A stretch of 64,000 nucleotides of DNA from Pseudomonas brassicacearum subsp. brassicacearum (GCF_008801605.1 NZ_VZPJ01000008.1:221797-285796), one strand, 5' to 3'; shown: positions 1 to 8,267, counted from the first letter of the stretch. Notes: generated by a model not told the origin, from the letters alone. Program-made: numbers and translations.

Positions 1-429
1 CGTTTCTCGGCCGCCGACATCGCGTTCACCTCGGACCTGATCAACCGCCGCGGGCTGATCATCCCGCCCAAGTTCCCGATTACCGAAAGCACCAGCCTGA
101 CGCCGTTCCTCAAGCGTGCGCTGCAATGCGATTTCGACTGTTACCTCACCGAGCAGGTGATCCCGATGTGGCGCGCGCGCACTGACGGCGGCAGCCTGTT
201 GCAACTGGTCGATCAGGTCAGCCTGTACGCGCTGAAGGATTACCTGCATGACAGCCCGAAGATTGCCGTCATGCACAATGCCGACGACGTCATCCTCGGC
301 CCGGGCGACCTGGGCTTCCTGCGCAAGACCTTTGGCGATCGCCTCACGGTTTATCCACTGGGCGGCCACTGCGGCAACCTTAACTACCGCGTCAACAGCG
401 ACGCCATGCTGGAGTTCTTCCGTGGCTAA
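1..429 (+). CDS. alpha/beta hydrolase, 3' end (partial)
   Basis: The reading frame is open from the first base, so the 5' end lies outside the window; 142 C-terminal residues are visible. They carry the last two members of an alpha/beta hydrolase triad: an Asp in the HNADD segment (about residues 95-96 of the fragment) and a His in GGHCGN (residue 123). The nucleophile is not visible, so the substrate cannot be judged. The stop codon overlaps the first codons of mlaA by 8 bases, which implies translational coupling. The link with mlaA suggests an envelope or lipid role, but that is inference from position only. Confidence 0.75.
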   Translation, partial: RFSAADIAFTSDLINRRGLIIPPKFPITESTSLTPFLKRALQCDFDCYLTEQVIPMWRARTDGGSLLQLVDQVSLYALKDYLHDSPKIAVMHNADDVILGPGDLGFLRKTFGDRLTVYPLGGHCGNLNYRVNSDAMLEFFRG

Positions 430-1210
430 ATATCTGCTGCTTATCGCTGCGTTAATGAGTGCGGGCATGGTCCACGCCGACAACAGCAAGGCCAATGCGC
501 CTGTGGTGGTGGATTCGGACGGCTTCAAGGAGCCGCTGAGCAAGCTCAAGTTCAACCCTGGCCTGGACCAGCGCGAATTCGAGCGCTCGACCCTCAACGC
601 CCTGAACGTCTATGACCCGCTGGAGTCCTGGAACCGCCGCGTCTACCACTTCAACTACCGCTTCGACCAATGGGTATTCCTGCCCGTGGTCGATGGCTAC
701 CGCTACGTCACGCCAAGCTTCGTGCGCACCGGGGTCAGCAACTTCTTCAATAACCTGGGGGATGTGCCAAACCTGATGAACAGCCTGCTGCAATTCAAGG
801 GCAAGCGTTCGATGGAAACCACGGCGCGTCTGCTGCTCAACACCACCGTCGGCATCGCCGGCCTGTGGGACCCAGCCACCGCCATGGGCCTGCCGCGCCA
901 GAGCGAAGACTTCGGCCAGACCCTGGGCTTCTACGGCGTACCGGGCGGCGCCTACTTCGTGTTGCCGATCTTCGGCCCGTCGAACCTGCGCGACACCTCA
1001 GGCCTGCTGGTGGACTACACAGCCGAATCGGCGATCAACTACCTGAACGTCTCCGAAGTCAGTTCCAACCACCCGGAGCTGCTGCTTCTGCGCGGCGTCG
1101 ACAAGCGCTACCAGACCGGTTTCCGCTATGGGCAACTGAACTCGCCATTCGAGTATGAGAAGGTGCGCTACGTGTACACCGAGTCGCGCAAGTTGCAGAT
1201 TGCCGAATAA
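422..1210 (+). CDS. mlaA: MlaA/VacJ family phospholipid-transport protein
   Basis: MlaA is the outer-membrane component of the Mla system, which removes misplaced phospholipids from the outer leaflet and returns them towards the inner membrane. The 262-residue product has family hallmarks: YDPLESWNRRVYHFNY near residue 60, then FFNNLGDVPNLMNSLLQ, then the GQTLGFYGVPGGAYFVLPIFGPSNLRDT block. The GTG at 422 is chosen because GGAG lies 7 bases upstream and an N-terminal hydrophobic signal follows directly; a longer frame from 248 is out-of-frame hydrolase sequence. The signal region (MAKYLLLIAALMSAGMVHAD) has no lipobox cysteine, so the protein as read is not an obvious lipoprotein. It overlaps the upstream hydrolase; mlaBCDEF are not nearby. 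Confidence 0.92.
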   Translation: MAKYLLLIAALMSAGMVHADNSKANAPVVVDSDGFKEPLSKLKFNPGLDQREFERSTLNALNVYDPLESWNRRVYHFNYRFDQWVFLPVVDGYRYVTPSFVRTGVSNFFNNLGDVPNLMNSLLQFKGKRSMETTARLLLNTTVGIAGLWDPATAMGLPRQSEDFGQTLGFYGVPGGAYFVLPIFGPSNLRDTSGLLVDYTAESAINYLNVSEVSSNHPELLLLRGVDKRYQTGFRYGQLNSPFEYEKVRYVYTESRKLQIAE

Positions 1211-1233
1211 CTTTCGGCCACCCCAAAACCCAC

Positions 1234-1325
1234 TGTGGGAGCGAGCGTGCTCGCGATAGCAGTCTGTCAGGCAACATTAATGTTGGATGTCAGGCCCTCA
1301 TCGCGAGCAAGCTCGCTCCCACAGG
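1234..1325. repeat. REP pair (REPIN)
   Basis: A forward REP (tgtgggagcg-agc-gtgctcgcgat) and an inverted REP are separated by about 45 bases, just after mlaA. It lies between the convergent mlaA and DUF808 genes. Confidence 0.9.
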
Positions 1326-1343
1326 GGTTATGTGTTGTCACTT

Positions 1344-2258
1344 TTAGCCTTTCAGCGCTTTCCAGATCTTGCCCACCGCCAGCACACCGACCAACACCAC
1401 CGCCCCCGCGACAATCCCCGCCACCGCATTGAGCAACGTCGGCACGATAAACCCGGCACCACCGGCGCTGGCCGTCACGCTTTCGATCCAGTGATGCACC
1501 ACCGGCACGCCATGGGTCAGGATGCCACCACCCACCAGGAACATCGCCGCCGTGCCGATCACCGACAGGCTTTTCATCATGTAGGGTGCCGCACTCAGGA
1601 TGGCGCCGCCGATGCTTTTGGCGGCCTGCCCTGGCTTCTGGGTCAACCAGAGTCCCAGGTCATCGAGCTTGACGATCCCGGCCACCAGGCCATAGACCCC
1701 AATGGTCATGACGATGGCGATGCCCGACAGGACGATCACCTGCTGGGTCAGTGCGGCGTCGGCAACGGTGCCGAGGGTGATGGCGATGATTTCCGCTGAC
1801 AGGATGAAGTCGGTGCGTACCGCGCCCTTGATCTTGTCCTTTTCAAACGCCACCAGATCGACCGCCGGATCCGACACGGCCTCGACCAGTTGCGCATGTT
1901 CGGCCTGGTCTTCAGCCTTGCTGTGAAGGAACTTGTGGGCCAGTTTTTCGAACCCTTCGAAACACAGATAAGCGCCGCCCACCATCAACAACGGCGTCAC
2001 CAGCCACGGGACGAAGGCGCTGATCGCCAGCGCCGATGGCACCAGGATCAACTTGTTGATGAACGAACCCTTGGCCACCGCCCACACCACCGGCAGCTCC
2101 CGCTCGGCCCGTACACCAGAGACTTGCTGGGCGTTGAGCGCCAAGTCATCGCCGAGCACGCCAGCGGTCTTCTTGGCGGCCATCTTGGTCATCAGCGCAA
2201 CATCGTCGAGCACGGTGGCGATATCGTCGATCAGTACCAGCAAACTGCTTCCAGCCAT
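1344..2258 (-). CDS. DUF808 family inner-membrane protein
   Basis: A 304-residue multi-pass protein of the DUF808 (YedI-like) family; function unknown. The start MAGSSLLVLIDDIATVLDDVALM is typical of the family and has a GGAG ribosome site just upstream; the frame extends another 86 codons upstream without support. The product has an N-terminal cytoplasmic segment, hydrophobic helices around LVPSALAISAFVPWLVTPLLMVGGAYLCFEGFEK, then an acidic hydrophilic stretch and further helices to a hydrophobic C-terminus. It is divergent from the TetR-family gene with about 130 bases between starts. No catalytic motif is visible. Confidence 0.88.
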   Translation of the reverse strand: MAGSSLLVLIDDIATVLDDVALMTKMAAKKTAGVLGDDLALNAQQVSGVRAERELPVVWAVAKGSFINKLILVPSALAISAFVPWLVTPLLMVGGAYLCFEGFEKLAHKFLHSKAEDQAEHAQLVEAVSDPAVDLVAFEKDKIKGAVRTDFILSAEIIAITLGTVADAALTQQVIVLSGIAIVMTIGVYGLVAGIVKLDDLGLWLTQKPGQAAKSIGGAILSAAPYMMKSLSVIGTAAMFLVGGGILTHGVPVVHHWIESVTASAGGAGFIVPTLLNAVAGIVAGAVVLVGVLAVGKIWKALKG

Positions 2259-2388
2259 GGAGGGGCTCCTTGAATAATAATGCCGCGCAGCATACCGCGA
2301 GCCGCGGCGCCTTGGGCATTCTTGAGCGCCGCGCGAGGCCGGTGCTACCATGCGCCACCGCCAGAACAGGCAAGGAACCCCTGGGTTT

Positions 2389-2994
2389 ATGAGCACTATC
2401 CGCGAGCGCAACAAAGAATTGATCCTGCGTGCCGCCAGCGAAGAGTTTGCCGACAAGGGCTTCGCCGCGACCAAGACCAGCGACATCGCGGCCAAGGCAG
2501 GCCTGCCCAAACCCAACGTCTACTACTACTTCAAATCCAAGGAAAACCTCTACCGCGAGGTCCTGGAAAGCATCATCGAGCCGATTCTCCAGGCTTCGAC
2601 ACCGTTCAATGCCGACGGTGTGCCCGGCGAGGTACTGAGCCACTACATCCGCTCCAAGATCCGCATTTCCCGAGACCTGCCCTTCGCCTCGAAAGTCTTC
2701 GCCAGCGAAATCATGCACGGCGCCCCCCACCTGAGCCCCGACCTGGTGGACCAACTCAACGCCCAGGCCCGGCACAACATCGCCTGCATCCAGACCTGGA
2801 TCGACCGCGGCCAGATCGCCCCCATCGACCCCAACCACCTGATGTTCAGCATCTGGGCCGCCACCCAGACCTATGCCGATTTCGACTGGCAGATCAGCGC
2901 CGTGACCGGCAAGGCCAAGCTCGATGAGGCGGATTACGAAGCGGCGGCGCAGACGATTATTCGGTTGGTGTTGAAGGGGTGTGAGCCAGACTGA
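2389..2994 (+). CDS. TetR family regulator, RutR-like
   Basis: A 201-residue TetR-type repressor. The helix-turn-helix covers about residues 28-48 (TKTSDIAAKAGLPKPNVYYYF). The C-terminal half resembles the RutR group (WAATQTYADFDWQISAVTG...), whose E. coli member senses uracil or thymine and controls pyrimidine use. Start ATG 2389 is preferred over ATG 2350 because the family normally begins close to the HTH. The regulator is divergent from the DUF808 gene and no pyrimidine genes are nearby, so the effector is not determined by context. It may be related to the purine theme of the window, but nothing in its own promoter shows this. Confidence 0.88.
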   Translation: MSTIRERNKELILRAASEEFADKGFAATKTSDIAAKAGLPKPNVYYYFKSKENLYREVLESIIEPILQASTPFNADGVPGEVLSHYIRSKIRISRDLPFASKVFASEIMHGAPHLSPDLVDQLNAQARHNIACIQTWIDRGQIAPIDPNHLMFSIWAATQTYADFDWQISAVTGKAKLDEADYEAAAQTIIRLVLKGCEPD

Positions 2995-3010
2995 AGACTG
3001 AGTAGCCCTC

Positions 3011-3075
3011 ATCGCGAGCAAGCTCGCTCCCACAGGGTTTTGCGGCGCCCTTGTGGGAGCGAGCTTGCTCGCGAT
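3011..3075. repeat. REP pair left of the RAYT gene
   Basis: An inverted REP copy (3011-3034) and a forward copy (3052-3075) face each other across 17 bases. It sits 21 bases from the stop codon of the REP-associated transposase. Confidence 0.9.
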
Positions 3076-3096
3076 TGAAGACAACTCGATTTCAAG

Positions 3097-3555
3097 TCAA
3101 AGCCAAATGGCATCCCACAGCGGATAGTCGCCAAGTCGCTCTACCAGGCCTGCCCGCAGTGGATTTGCCACAACATAGCGAGCCAGCTTTACCAAATCCT
3201 CTTCCCGCCGCAGAGCTCGATCGTGGTATCCCGGTTGCCAAAGGCTACCTCTGTGCCCTGTGGACATGTTTACCGCCCGAGCACTCAAGGACTTGGTTTT
3301 TTGCATCAGCTCATTCAGCGAGCCTTGCTGCAATTCAATCAACCAATGGAAATGGTCAGGCATGATCACCCAAGCCAATGACTTCGCCCTTCTCTCAACC
3401 TGGGCACACCTAAATTGCTCAACGACCAATCGACCTAAAGCGAAATCCTGGAAAATCGGCTTTCGCTCAGCCGTGTTAGTGGTCAATAGATAGATTCGAT
3501 TCAACTCACCGTAACGGCCGGTGCGCAAACGACGTGAAGCAGGTAGATCAGGCAT
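3097..3555 (-). CDS. REP-associated tyrosine transposase (RAYT), IS200-like Y1 family
   Basis: A 152-residue single-strand DNA transposase related to IS200/IS605 TnpA. The metal-binding HUH motif is His68-Phe-His70 in MPDHFHWL, and the candidate catalytic tyrosine is Tyr110 in WQPGYHDR. RAYTs are single-copy domesticated enzymes that recognise and probably spread REP palindromes. The gene is flanked by REP pairs 3011-3075 and 3652-3743, the arrangement expected of a RAYT locus. A GGAGAGG ribosome site precedes ATG 3555. The length and motifs look intact, so it is probably functional. Confidence 0.93.
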   Translation of the reverse strand: MPDLPASRRLRTGRYGELNRIYLLTTNTAERKPIFQDFALGRLVVEQFRCAQVERRAKSLAWVIMPDHFHWLIELQQGSLNELMQKTKSLSARAVNMSTGHRGSLWQPGYHDRALRREEDLVKLARYVVANPLRAGLVERLGDYPLWDAIWL

Positions 3556-3651
3556 TCCTTCGCCTCTCCAATGATCAGGTCATCAAAGGCTAGGCCTGTA
3601 GATTTTTGAATGCCGGACAGACTCTTGGCTGGATGTGTCTGGTAGATCGTC

Positions 3652-3743
3652 ATCGCGAGCAAGCTCGCTCCCACACTAGGCTTGCGGTGTTCAGACATCA
3701 TGTGTCGAACATCAAGCCCTGTGGGAGCGAGCTTGCTCGCGAT
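3652..3743. repeat. REP pair right of the RAYT gene
   Basis: An inverted REP (3652-3675) and a forward REP (3720-3743) separated by 44 bases. They have the same order and orientation as the pair on the other side of the transposase gene. Confidence 0.9.
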
Positions 3744-3767
3744 GAGGCCCGTCAATTCACCGCAAAA

Positions 3768-4208
3768 TCAAACAGTAATCCCCACATCGGCCCTCAACTG
3801 CACCGCCTCCACCGCCCTGACCGCCACCTGCTCATCCACATCCGAAACATCACCACTGACACCAATCGCCCCCAGCACCTTCCCATCCTGATCCCTGATC
3901 AATACCCCACCCGGGGCCGGTACGACGTTGCCCTGTCCCAGCCCGTTCAATGCCGCGAAAAACGCCGGGCGTTGCTGGGCGTCCTGGGCGAGCAGGCGTG
4001 AGCCTTTGCCCAGGGCGATGGCGCCCCAGGCCTTGCCGATGGCGATCTGCGGGCGAAGCAGGCTGGCGCCGTCTTCGCGCTGCAAGGCAACCAGGTGCCC
4101 GCCGCTGTCCAGGACCGCGACGGTCAGGGGCGCAGCGCTGATTTCACGACCGGCGGCAAGGGCTTGCCCGGCGAGGTTGACGGCGATTTTCAAGGTTAGA
4201 ACGCTCAT
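3768..4208 (-). CDS. GlcG/HbpS family heme-binding-like protein
   Basis: A 146-residue protein of the GlcG/HbpS (DUF336, PF03928) family. Family marks include VAVLDSGGHLVALQREDGA (about residues 29-47), a central RPAFFAALNGLGQGNVVPAPGGVLIRDQDGKVLGAIGVSG block, and a C-terminal DVSDVDEQVAVRAVEA segment. Members of the family are often encoded beside glycolate or glyoxylate genes; their biochemical role is unclear, with heme binding shown for HbpS. It is transcribed divergently from gcl, and one TTGTATACAA operator (4301-4310) lies 93 bases upstream of its start, so it is probably co-regulated. ATG 4208 is preferred because the upstream extension is AT-rich promoter DNA. Confidence 0.88.
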   Translation of the reverse strand: MSVLTLKIAVNLAGQALAAGREISAAPLTVAVLDSGGHLVALQREDGASLLRPQIAIGKAWGAIALGKGSRLLAQDAQQRPAFFAALNGLGQGNVVPAPGGVLIRDQDGKVLGAIGVSGDVSDVDEQVAVRAVEAVQLRADVGITV

Positions 4209-4300
4209 GGGTGCTGTCCTTCTTTTGTTATGGGAGAGCCTTGCGGGCTTCACTTTCAGAAAAACCGAACACAACAAATAGAACACAACAAAACATATTT

Positions 4301-4310
4301 TTGTATACAA
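4301..4310. promoter_or_regulatory. TTGTATACAA operator, GlcG-proximal
   Basis: A perfect 10-bp palindrome in an AT-rich stretch between the divergent glcG-like and gcl genes. The form t.GTatAC.a fits FCD-type GntR repressors. The same word recurs at 4441, 31462 and 34544. Confidence 0.7.
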
Positions 4311-4440
4311 TAATTTTCACAAAGCACCTTGATCGATGAAAGGCCGCAGCAAAACCTGGCCTTCCGACGAATGAAACAGATGCTTGAGGAAATGGATTGA
4401 CCTGCGCCGTTTGCCGTGAATACACTCTGCGCAAAGCCAC

Positions 4441-4450
4441 TTGTATACAA
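4441..4450. promoter_or_regulatory. TTGTATACAA operator, gcl-proximal
   Basis: The second perfect copy lies 27 bases before the gcl ATG and overlaps a possible -10 element (TATACA/TACAAT), so binding would block gcl transcription. The 140-base spacing to the first copy would allow looping; that part is inference. Confidence 0.7.
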
Positions 4451-4476
4451 TTACAAAACGTAAGAGGCACAAAACA

Positions 4477-6252
4477 ATGAGCAAAATGAGAGCAATCGAA
4501 GCCGCAGTCCTGGTAATGCGCCGTGAAGGCGTGGACACCGCCTTCGGTATTCCGGGTGCCGCGATCAACCCGCTGTACTCCGCCCTGCAGAAGGTGGGTG
4601 GCATCGATCACGTCCTTGCTCGCCACGTTGAAGGCGCCTCGCACATGGCCGAGGGCTACACCCGCACCAAGGCCGGCAATATCGGTGTGTGCATCGGCAC
4701 CTCGGGCCCGGCCGGCACCGACATGGTGACCGGGCTCTACAGCGCCTCGGCCGATTCGATCCCGATCCTGTGCATCACCGGGCAAGCGCCCCGCGCCCGT
4801 ATGCACAAGGAAGACTTCCAGGCAGTGGATATCACCAGCATCGTCAAACCCGTGACCAAGTGGGCAACCACCGTGCTGGAGCCGGGCCAGGTGCCGTATG
4901 CCTTCCAGAAGGCGTTCTTTGAGATGCGCTCCGGCCGTCCGGGCCCGGTGCTGATCGACCTGCCGTTCGACGTGCAGATGGCCGAGATCGAATTCGACAT
5001 CGACGCCTACCAGCCACTGCCCCTGGCCAAACCCGCGGCCAACCGCGTGCAGATCGAGAAAGCCCTGGCGATGCTCAATCAGGCTGAACGTCCATTGCTG
5101 GTGGCTGGCGGCGGCATCATCAACGCCGACGCCAGCGAACTGCTGGTGGAGTTCGCCGAGCTGACCGGCATTCCCGTCATCCCGACCTTGATGGGCTGGG
5201 GCACCATCCCCGACGATCATCCGCTGATGGTCGGCATGGTCGGCCTGCAAACCTCCCATCGCTATGGCAACGCAACCTTGCTCAAGTCGGACGTGGTGCT
5301 GGGCGTCGGCAACCGCTGGGCCAACCGCCATACCGGTTCGGTGGATGTCTATACCGAAGGCCGCACGTTCATTCACGTGGACATCGAGCCGACCCAGATC
5401 GGCCGCGTGTTCACTCCCGACCTGGGCATCGTTTCCGACGCCGCCTCGGCCCTGACGGTGTTCATCGAAGTGGCTCGTGAATGGCAAGCCGCCGGCAAGC
5501 TGAAAAACCGCGACGCCTGGTTGCAAGACTGCCAGCAGCGCAAGGCCAGCCTGCAACGCAAGACGCACTTCGACAACGTGCCGGTCAAGCCACAGCGGGT
5601 GTACGAAGAAATGAACCAGGTGTTCGGCAAGGACACCTGCTACGTCAGCACCATTGGCCTGTCGCAGATCGCCGGGGCGCAATTCCTCCACGTCTACAAG
5701 CCACGCCACTGGATCAACTGCGGCCAGGCAGGTCCTTTGGGCTGGACCATTCCGGCCGCGCTGGGGGTGGTCAAGGCCGACCCGAGCCGCAAGGTCGTGG
5801 CGCTGTCGGGTGACTATGACTTCCAGTTCATGATCGAAGAGCTGGCGGTGGGTGCGCAGTTCAAGCTGCCCTACATCCACGTCGTGGTGAACAACTCCTA
5901 CCTGGGTTTGATTCGCCAGGCCCAGCGCGGGTTCGACATGGACTACTGCGTGCAGCTGTCCTTCGACAACCTCAACGCACCGGAGCTCAACGGCTATGGC
6001 GTGGACCACATTGCAGTGGCCGAAGGCCTGGGGTGCAAGGCGTTGCGAGTGTTCGAGCCGTCCGGTATCCAGCCGGCCCTGCGCCAGGCCCAGGCGATGA
6101 TCGAGGAGTTCAAGGTGCCGGTGATCGTCGAGATCATCCTGGAACGGGTGACCAACATTTCCATGGGCACCGAGATCAACGCCGTCAATGAGTTTGAAGA
6201 TCTGGCGCTTGTGGGCAACGATGCCCCGACTGCCATTTCGCTACTCGACTGA
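4477..6252 (+). CDS. gcl: glyoxylate carboligase (tartronate-semialdehyde synthase)
   Basis: A thiamine-diphosphate enzyme that condenses two glyoxylates to tartronate semialdehyde and CO2. At 591 residues it is close to E. coli Gcl (593). The three-domain ThDP layout is visible: an N-terminal Pyr domain with RHVEGASHMAEGY, a central nucleotide-type domain (about 190-340), and a C-terminal PP domain with GDYDF and NNSYLGLIRQ. Residue 51 is Val where most ThDP enzymes have Glu; this is the known Gcl signature. ATG 4477 is favoured because the family starts MSKMRAIEAAV. It is the first gene of gcl-hyi-glxR-ttuD-pyk and is probably controlled through the TTGTATACAA sites upstream. Confidence 0.97.
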   Translation: MSKMRAIEAAVLVMRREGVDTAFGIPGAAINPLYSALQKVGGIDHVLARHVEGASHMAEGYTRTKAGNIGVCIGTSGPAGTDMVTGLYSASADSIPILCITGQAPRARMHKEDFQAVDITSIVKPVTKWATTVLEPGQVPYAFQKAFFEMRSGRPGPVLIDLPFDVQMAEIEFDIDAYQPLPLAKPAANRVQIEKALAMLNQAERPLLVAGGGIINADASELLVEFAELTGIPVIPTLMGWGTIPDDHPLMVGMVGLQTSHRYGNATLLKSDVVLGVGNRWANRHTGSVDVYTEGRTFIHVDIEPTQIGRVFTPDLGIVSDAASALTVFIEVAREWQAAGKLKNRDAWLQDCQQRKASLQRKTHFDNVPVKPQRVYEEMNQVFGKDTCYVSTIGLSQIAGAQFLHVYKPRHWINCGQAGPLGWTIPAALGVVKADPSRKVVALSGDYDFQFMIEELAVGAQFKLPYIHVVVNNSYLGLIRQAQRGFDMDYCVQLSFDNLNAPELNGYGVDHIAVAEGLGCKALRVFEPSGIQPALRQAQAMIEEFKVPVIVEIILERVTNISMGTEINAVNEFEDLALVGNDAPTAISLLD

Positions 6253-6266
6253 CCGAACGGCGTCCC

Positions 6267-6356
6267 TGTGGGAGCGAGCTTGCTCGCGATGACGGCGCTA
6301 CATTCAACATGGATGCAAGCAGACACACCGCTATCGCGAGCAAGCTCGCTCCCACA
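6267..6356. repeat. REP pair between gcl and hyi
   Basis: A forward REP (6267-6290) and an inverted REP (6333-6356) lie inside the operon, ending about 30 bases before the hyi start codon. Confidence 0.9.
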
Positions 6357-6388
6357 GGGGGCCTGCCAACTATCTACAGGAGACCACC

Positions 6389-7171
6389 ATGCCGCGTTTC
6401 GCCGCCAACCTGTCCATGCTGTTCACCGAGCAGGATTTCCTCGCCCGTTTCGAAGCCGCCGCCAAGGCTGGGTTCAGTGGCGTCGAATACCTGTTCCCCT
6501 ATGACTACAGCTCCGCCGAACTCAAGGCCTTGCTCGACGCCAATGGCCTGACCCAGGTGCTGTTCAACCTGCCGGCCGGTGACTGGGCCAAGGGCGAGCG
6601 CGGCATTGCCTGCCTGCCGGACCGAGTCGAGGAATTCCGCGCCGGTGTCGACCTGGCCATCGCCTACGCCCAGGTGCTGGGCAACACCCAGGTCAACTGC
6701 CTCTCGGGGATTCGCCCGCAGAACTGCAGTGAAACCCTGGTGGAGAAAACCTTCGTCGCCAACCTGAAATACGCCGCCGAGAAGCTCCAGGCCAAAGGCA
6801 TCAAGCTGGTAATGGAAGCCATCAACACCCGCGACATTCCAGGCTTCTACCTGAACAACACCGCCCAGGCCCTGTCGATCCGCGAGCAGGTGGGCAGCGC
6901 CAACCTGTTCCTGCAATACGACATCTACCACATGCAGATCATGGAAGGTGACCTGGCCCGGACCCTGTCAGCGCACCTGGGCGAGATCAACCACGTACAA
7001 CTGGCGGACAACCCGGGCCGCAACGAGCCGGGCACGGGCGAGATCAACTATCGCTTCCTGTTCGAACACCTGGACCGCATCGGCTACACGGGTTGGGTCG
7101 GCTGCGAATACAAGCCGCTGACCACCACCGAAGCGGGCCTGGGCTGGCTGAAAACCCATAACGCGATCTGA
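6389..7171 (+). CDS. hyi: hydroxypyruvate isomerase
   Basis: Hyi interconverts hydroxypyruvate and tartronate semialdehyde beside the Gcl step. The 260-residue product is a full-length TIM barrel of the xylose-isomerase-like (AP endonuclease 2) family. It starts MPRFAANLSMLFTE and contains FSGVEYLFPY, the metal-site region VMEAINTRDIPGF (about 142-154), QYDIYHMQ (about 177-184), and GEINYRFLFEHLDRIGYTGWVGCEYKP near the C-terminus. A CAGGAGA ribosome site precedes ATG 6389. Second gene of the gcl operon. Confidence 0.95.
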   Translation: MPRFAANLSMLFTEQDFLARFEAAAKAGFSGVEYLFPYDYSSAELKALLDANGLTQVLFNLPAGDWAKGERGIACLPDRVEEFRAGVDLAIAYAQVLGNTQVNCLSGIRPQNCSETLVEKTFVANLKYAAEKLQAKGIKLVMEAINTRDIPGFYLNNTAQALSIREQVGSANLFLQYDIYHMQIMEGDLARTLSAHLGEINHVQLADNPGRNEPGTGEINYRFLFEHLDRIGYTGWVGCEYKPLTTTEAGLGWLKTHNAI

Positions 7172-7186
7172 CCCAACTCCTCCCCT

Positions 7187-7276
7187 TGTGGGAGCGAGCT
7201 TGCTCGCGATGACGTCGGTACAGCCAACATCACCGGCACTGACCCACCGCTATCGCGAGCAAGCTCGCTCCCACAG
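7187..7276. repeat. REP pair between hyi and glxR
   Basis: Forward and inverted REP copies enclose a spacer of about 40 bases inside the gcl operon. Confidence 0.9.
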
Positions 7277-7329
7277 GAAAGCATTCCCCCATTTGCCTGA
7301 AGCAGCGATAACAACAAGAGGATTTTCCC

Positions 7330-8220
7330 ATGGCTAAAATCGGATTCATCGGCACCGGCATCATGGGCCACCCCATGGCATTGAACCTGCAAAAGGCCGG
7401 TCACAGCCTGCTCCTGTCCCAGCACCACGACCCGGCCCCGGCCGATCTGCTGGCCGGTGGCGCAGTGGCATTGGCCAACCCAAAGGAAGTGGCCCAGGAA
7501 GCCGAGTTCATCATCGTCATGGTCCCGGACACCCCGCAGGTCGAAGACGTGCTGTTCCGCGCCGACGGCGTGGCGGCGGGCGTGGGCGCGGGCAAGGTGG
7601 TGATCGACATGAGCTCGATCTCCCCCACCGCCACCAAGGCGTTCGCGGCGAAGATCAATGAAAAAGGCGCGCAGTACCTTGATGCCCCGGTGTCCGGCGG
7701 TGAAGTCGGTGCCAAGGCGGCGACCCTGAGCATCATGGTCGGTGGCGATAGCGCCGCCTTCGAGCGCGCCCTGCCGCTGTTCCAGGCCATGGGCAAGAAC
7801 ATCACCCTGGTGGGCGGCAATGGCGATGGCCAGACCGCCAAAGTCGCGAACCAGATCATCGTTGCCCTGAACATCCAGGCCGTGGCCGAGGCTTTGTTGT
7901 TCGCTTCGAAAAACGGTGCCGACCCGGCCAAGGTCCGTGAAGCGCTGATGGGCGGTTTCGCTTCGTCGAAGATCCTCGAAGTGCACGGCGAACGCATGAT
8001 CAAGGGCACCTTCGATCCAGGCTTCCGCATCAGCCTGCACCAGAAGGACCTGAACCTGGCCCTGCAAGGCGCCAGGGAACTGAACATCAACCTGCCCAAC
8101 ACCGCCAACGCCCAACAAGTGTTCAGCACCTGCGCGGCCATTGGTGGCAGCAACTGGGATCACTCCGCGTTGATCAAGGGGTTGGAGCATATGGCCAATT
8201 TCTCCATCCGCGACAAATAA
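7330..8220 (+). CDS. glxR: 2-hydroxy-3-oxopropionate (tartronate semialdehyde) reductase
   Basis: GlxR reduces tartronate semialdehyde to D-glycerate with NAD(P)H, following Gcl. The 296-residue beta-hydroxyacid dehydrogenase has the N-terminal dinucleotide fold GFIGTGIMGHPMALNL (residues 5-20), the substrate-site segment DAPVSGGEVGAKAATLSIMVGG (about 118-139) and the catalytic lysine in GQTAKVANQI (about 171). The length is normal. An AAGAGGA ribosome site precedes ATG 7330. Third gene of the operon; it is followed by a perfect REP hairpin that could attenuate or stabilise the message. Confidence 0.95.
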   Translation: MAKIGFIGTGIMGHPMALNLQKAGHSLLLSQHHDPAPADLLAGGAVALANPKEVAQEAEFIIVMVPDTPQVEDVLFRADGVAAGVGAGKVVIDMSSISPTATKAFAAKINEKGAQYLDAPVSGGEVGAKAATLSIMVGGDSAAFERALPLFQAMGKNITLVGGNGDGQTAKVANQIIVALNIQAVAEALLFASKNGADPAKVREALMGGFASSKILEVHGERMIKGTFDPGFRISLHQKDLNLALQGARELNINLPNTANAQQVFSTCAAIGGSNWDHSALIKGLEHMANFSIRDK

Positions 8221-8233
8221 GCCCTGCACTCCC

Positions 8234-8267
8234 CCCTGTGGGAGCGAGCTTGCTCGCTCCCACAGGG
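8234..8267. repeat. collapsed REP pair: perfect 34-base hairpin
   Basis: CCCTGTGGGAGCGAGC, TT, then its exact reverse complement: two REP halves fused without a spacer, between glxR and ttuD. In RNA it would form a 16-bp stem with a minimal loop. No U-tract follows, so it is not a classical terminator. Confidence 0.88.

Noticed and set aside
4380..4412. Possible sigma-54 element before gcl (TGGATTGACCTGCGC)
   Set aside because: GG-N10-GC spacing exists, but TTGC at -12 is absent; the sigma-70-like site with the operator explains control better.
4228..6009. A 593-codon open frame antisense to gcl
   Set aside because: GC-rich coding DNA leaves the antisense frame open; the translation is His/Val/Gly-rich without any domain, and gcl is certain.
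6267..6290. REP arms resemble sigma-54 promoters (tGG-N10-GC in tgggagcgagcttgctc)
   Set aside because: Every REP arm has this by sequence chance, including those inside operons and between convergent genes; only non-REP matches were kept.
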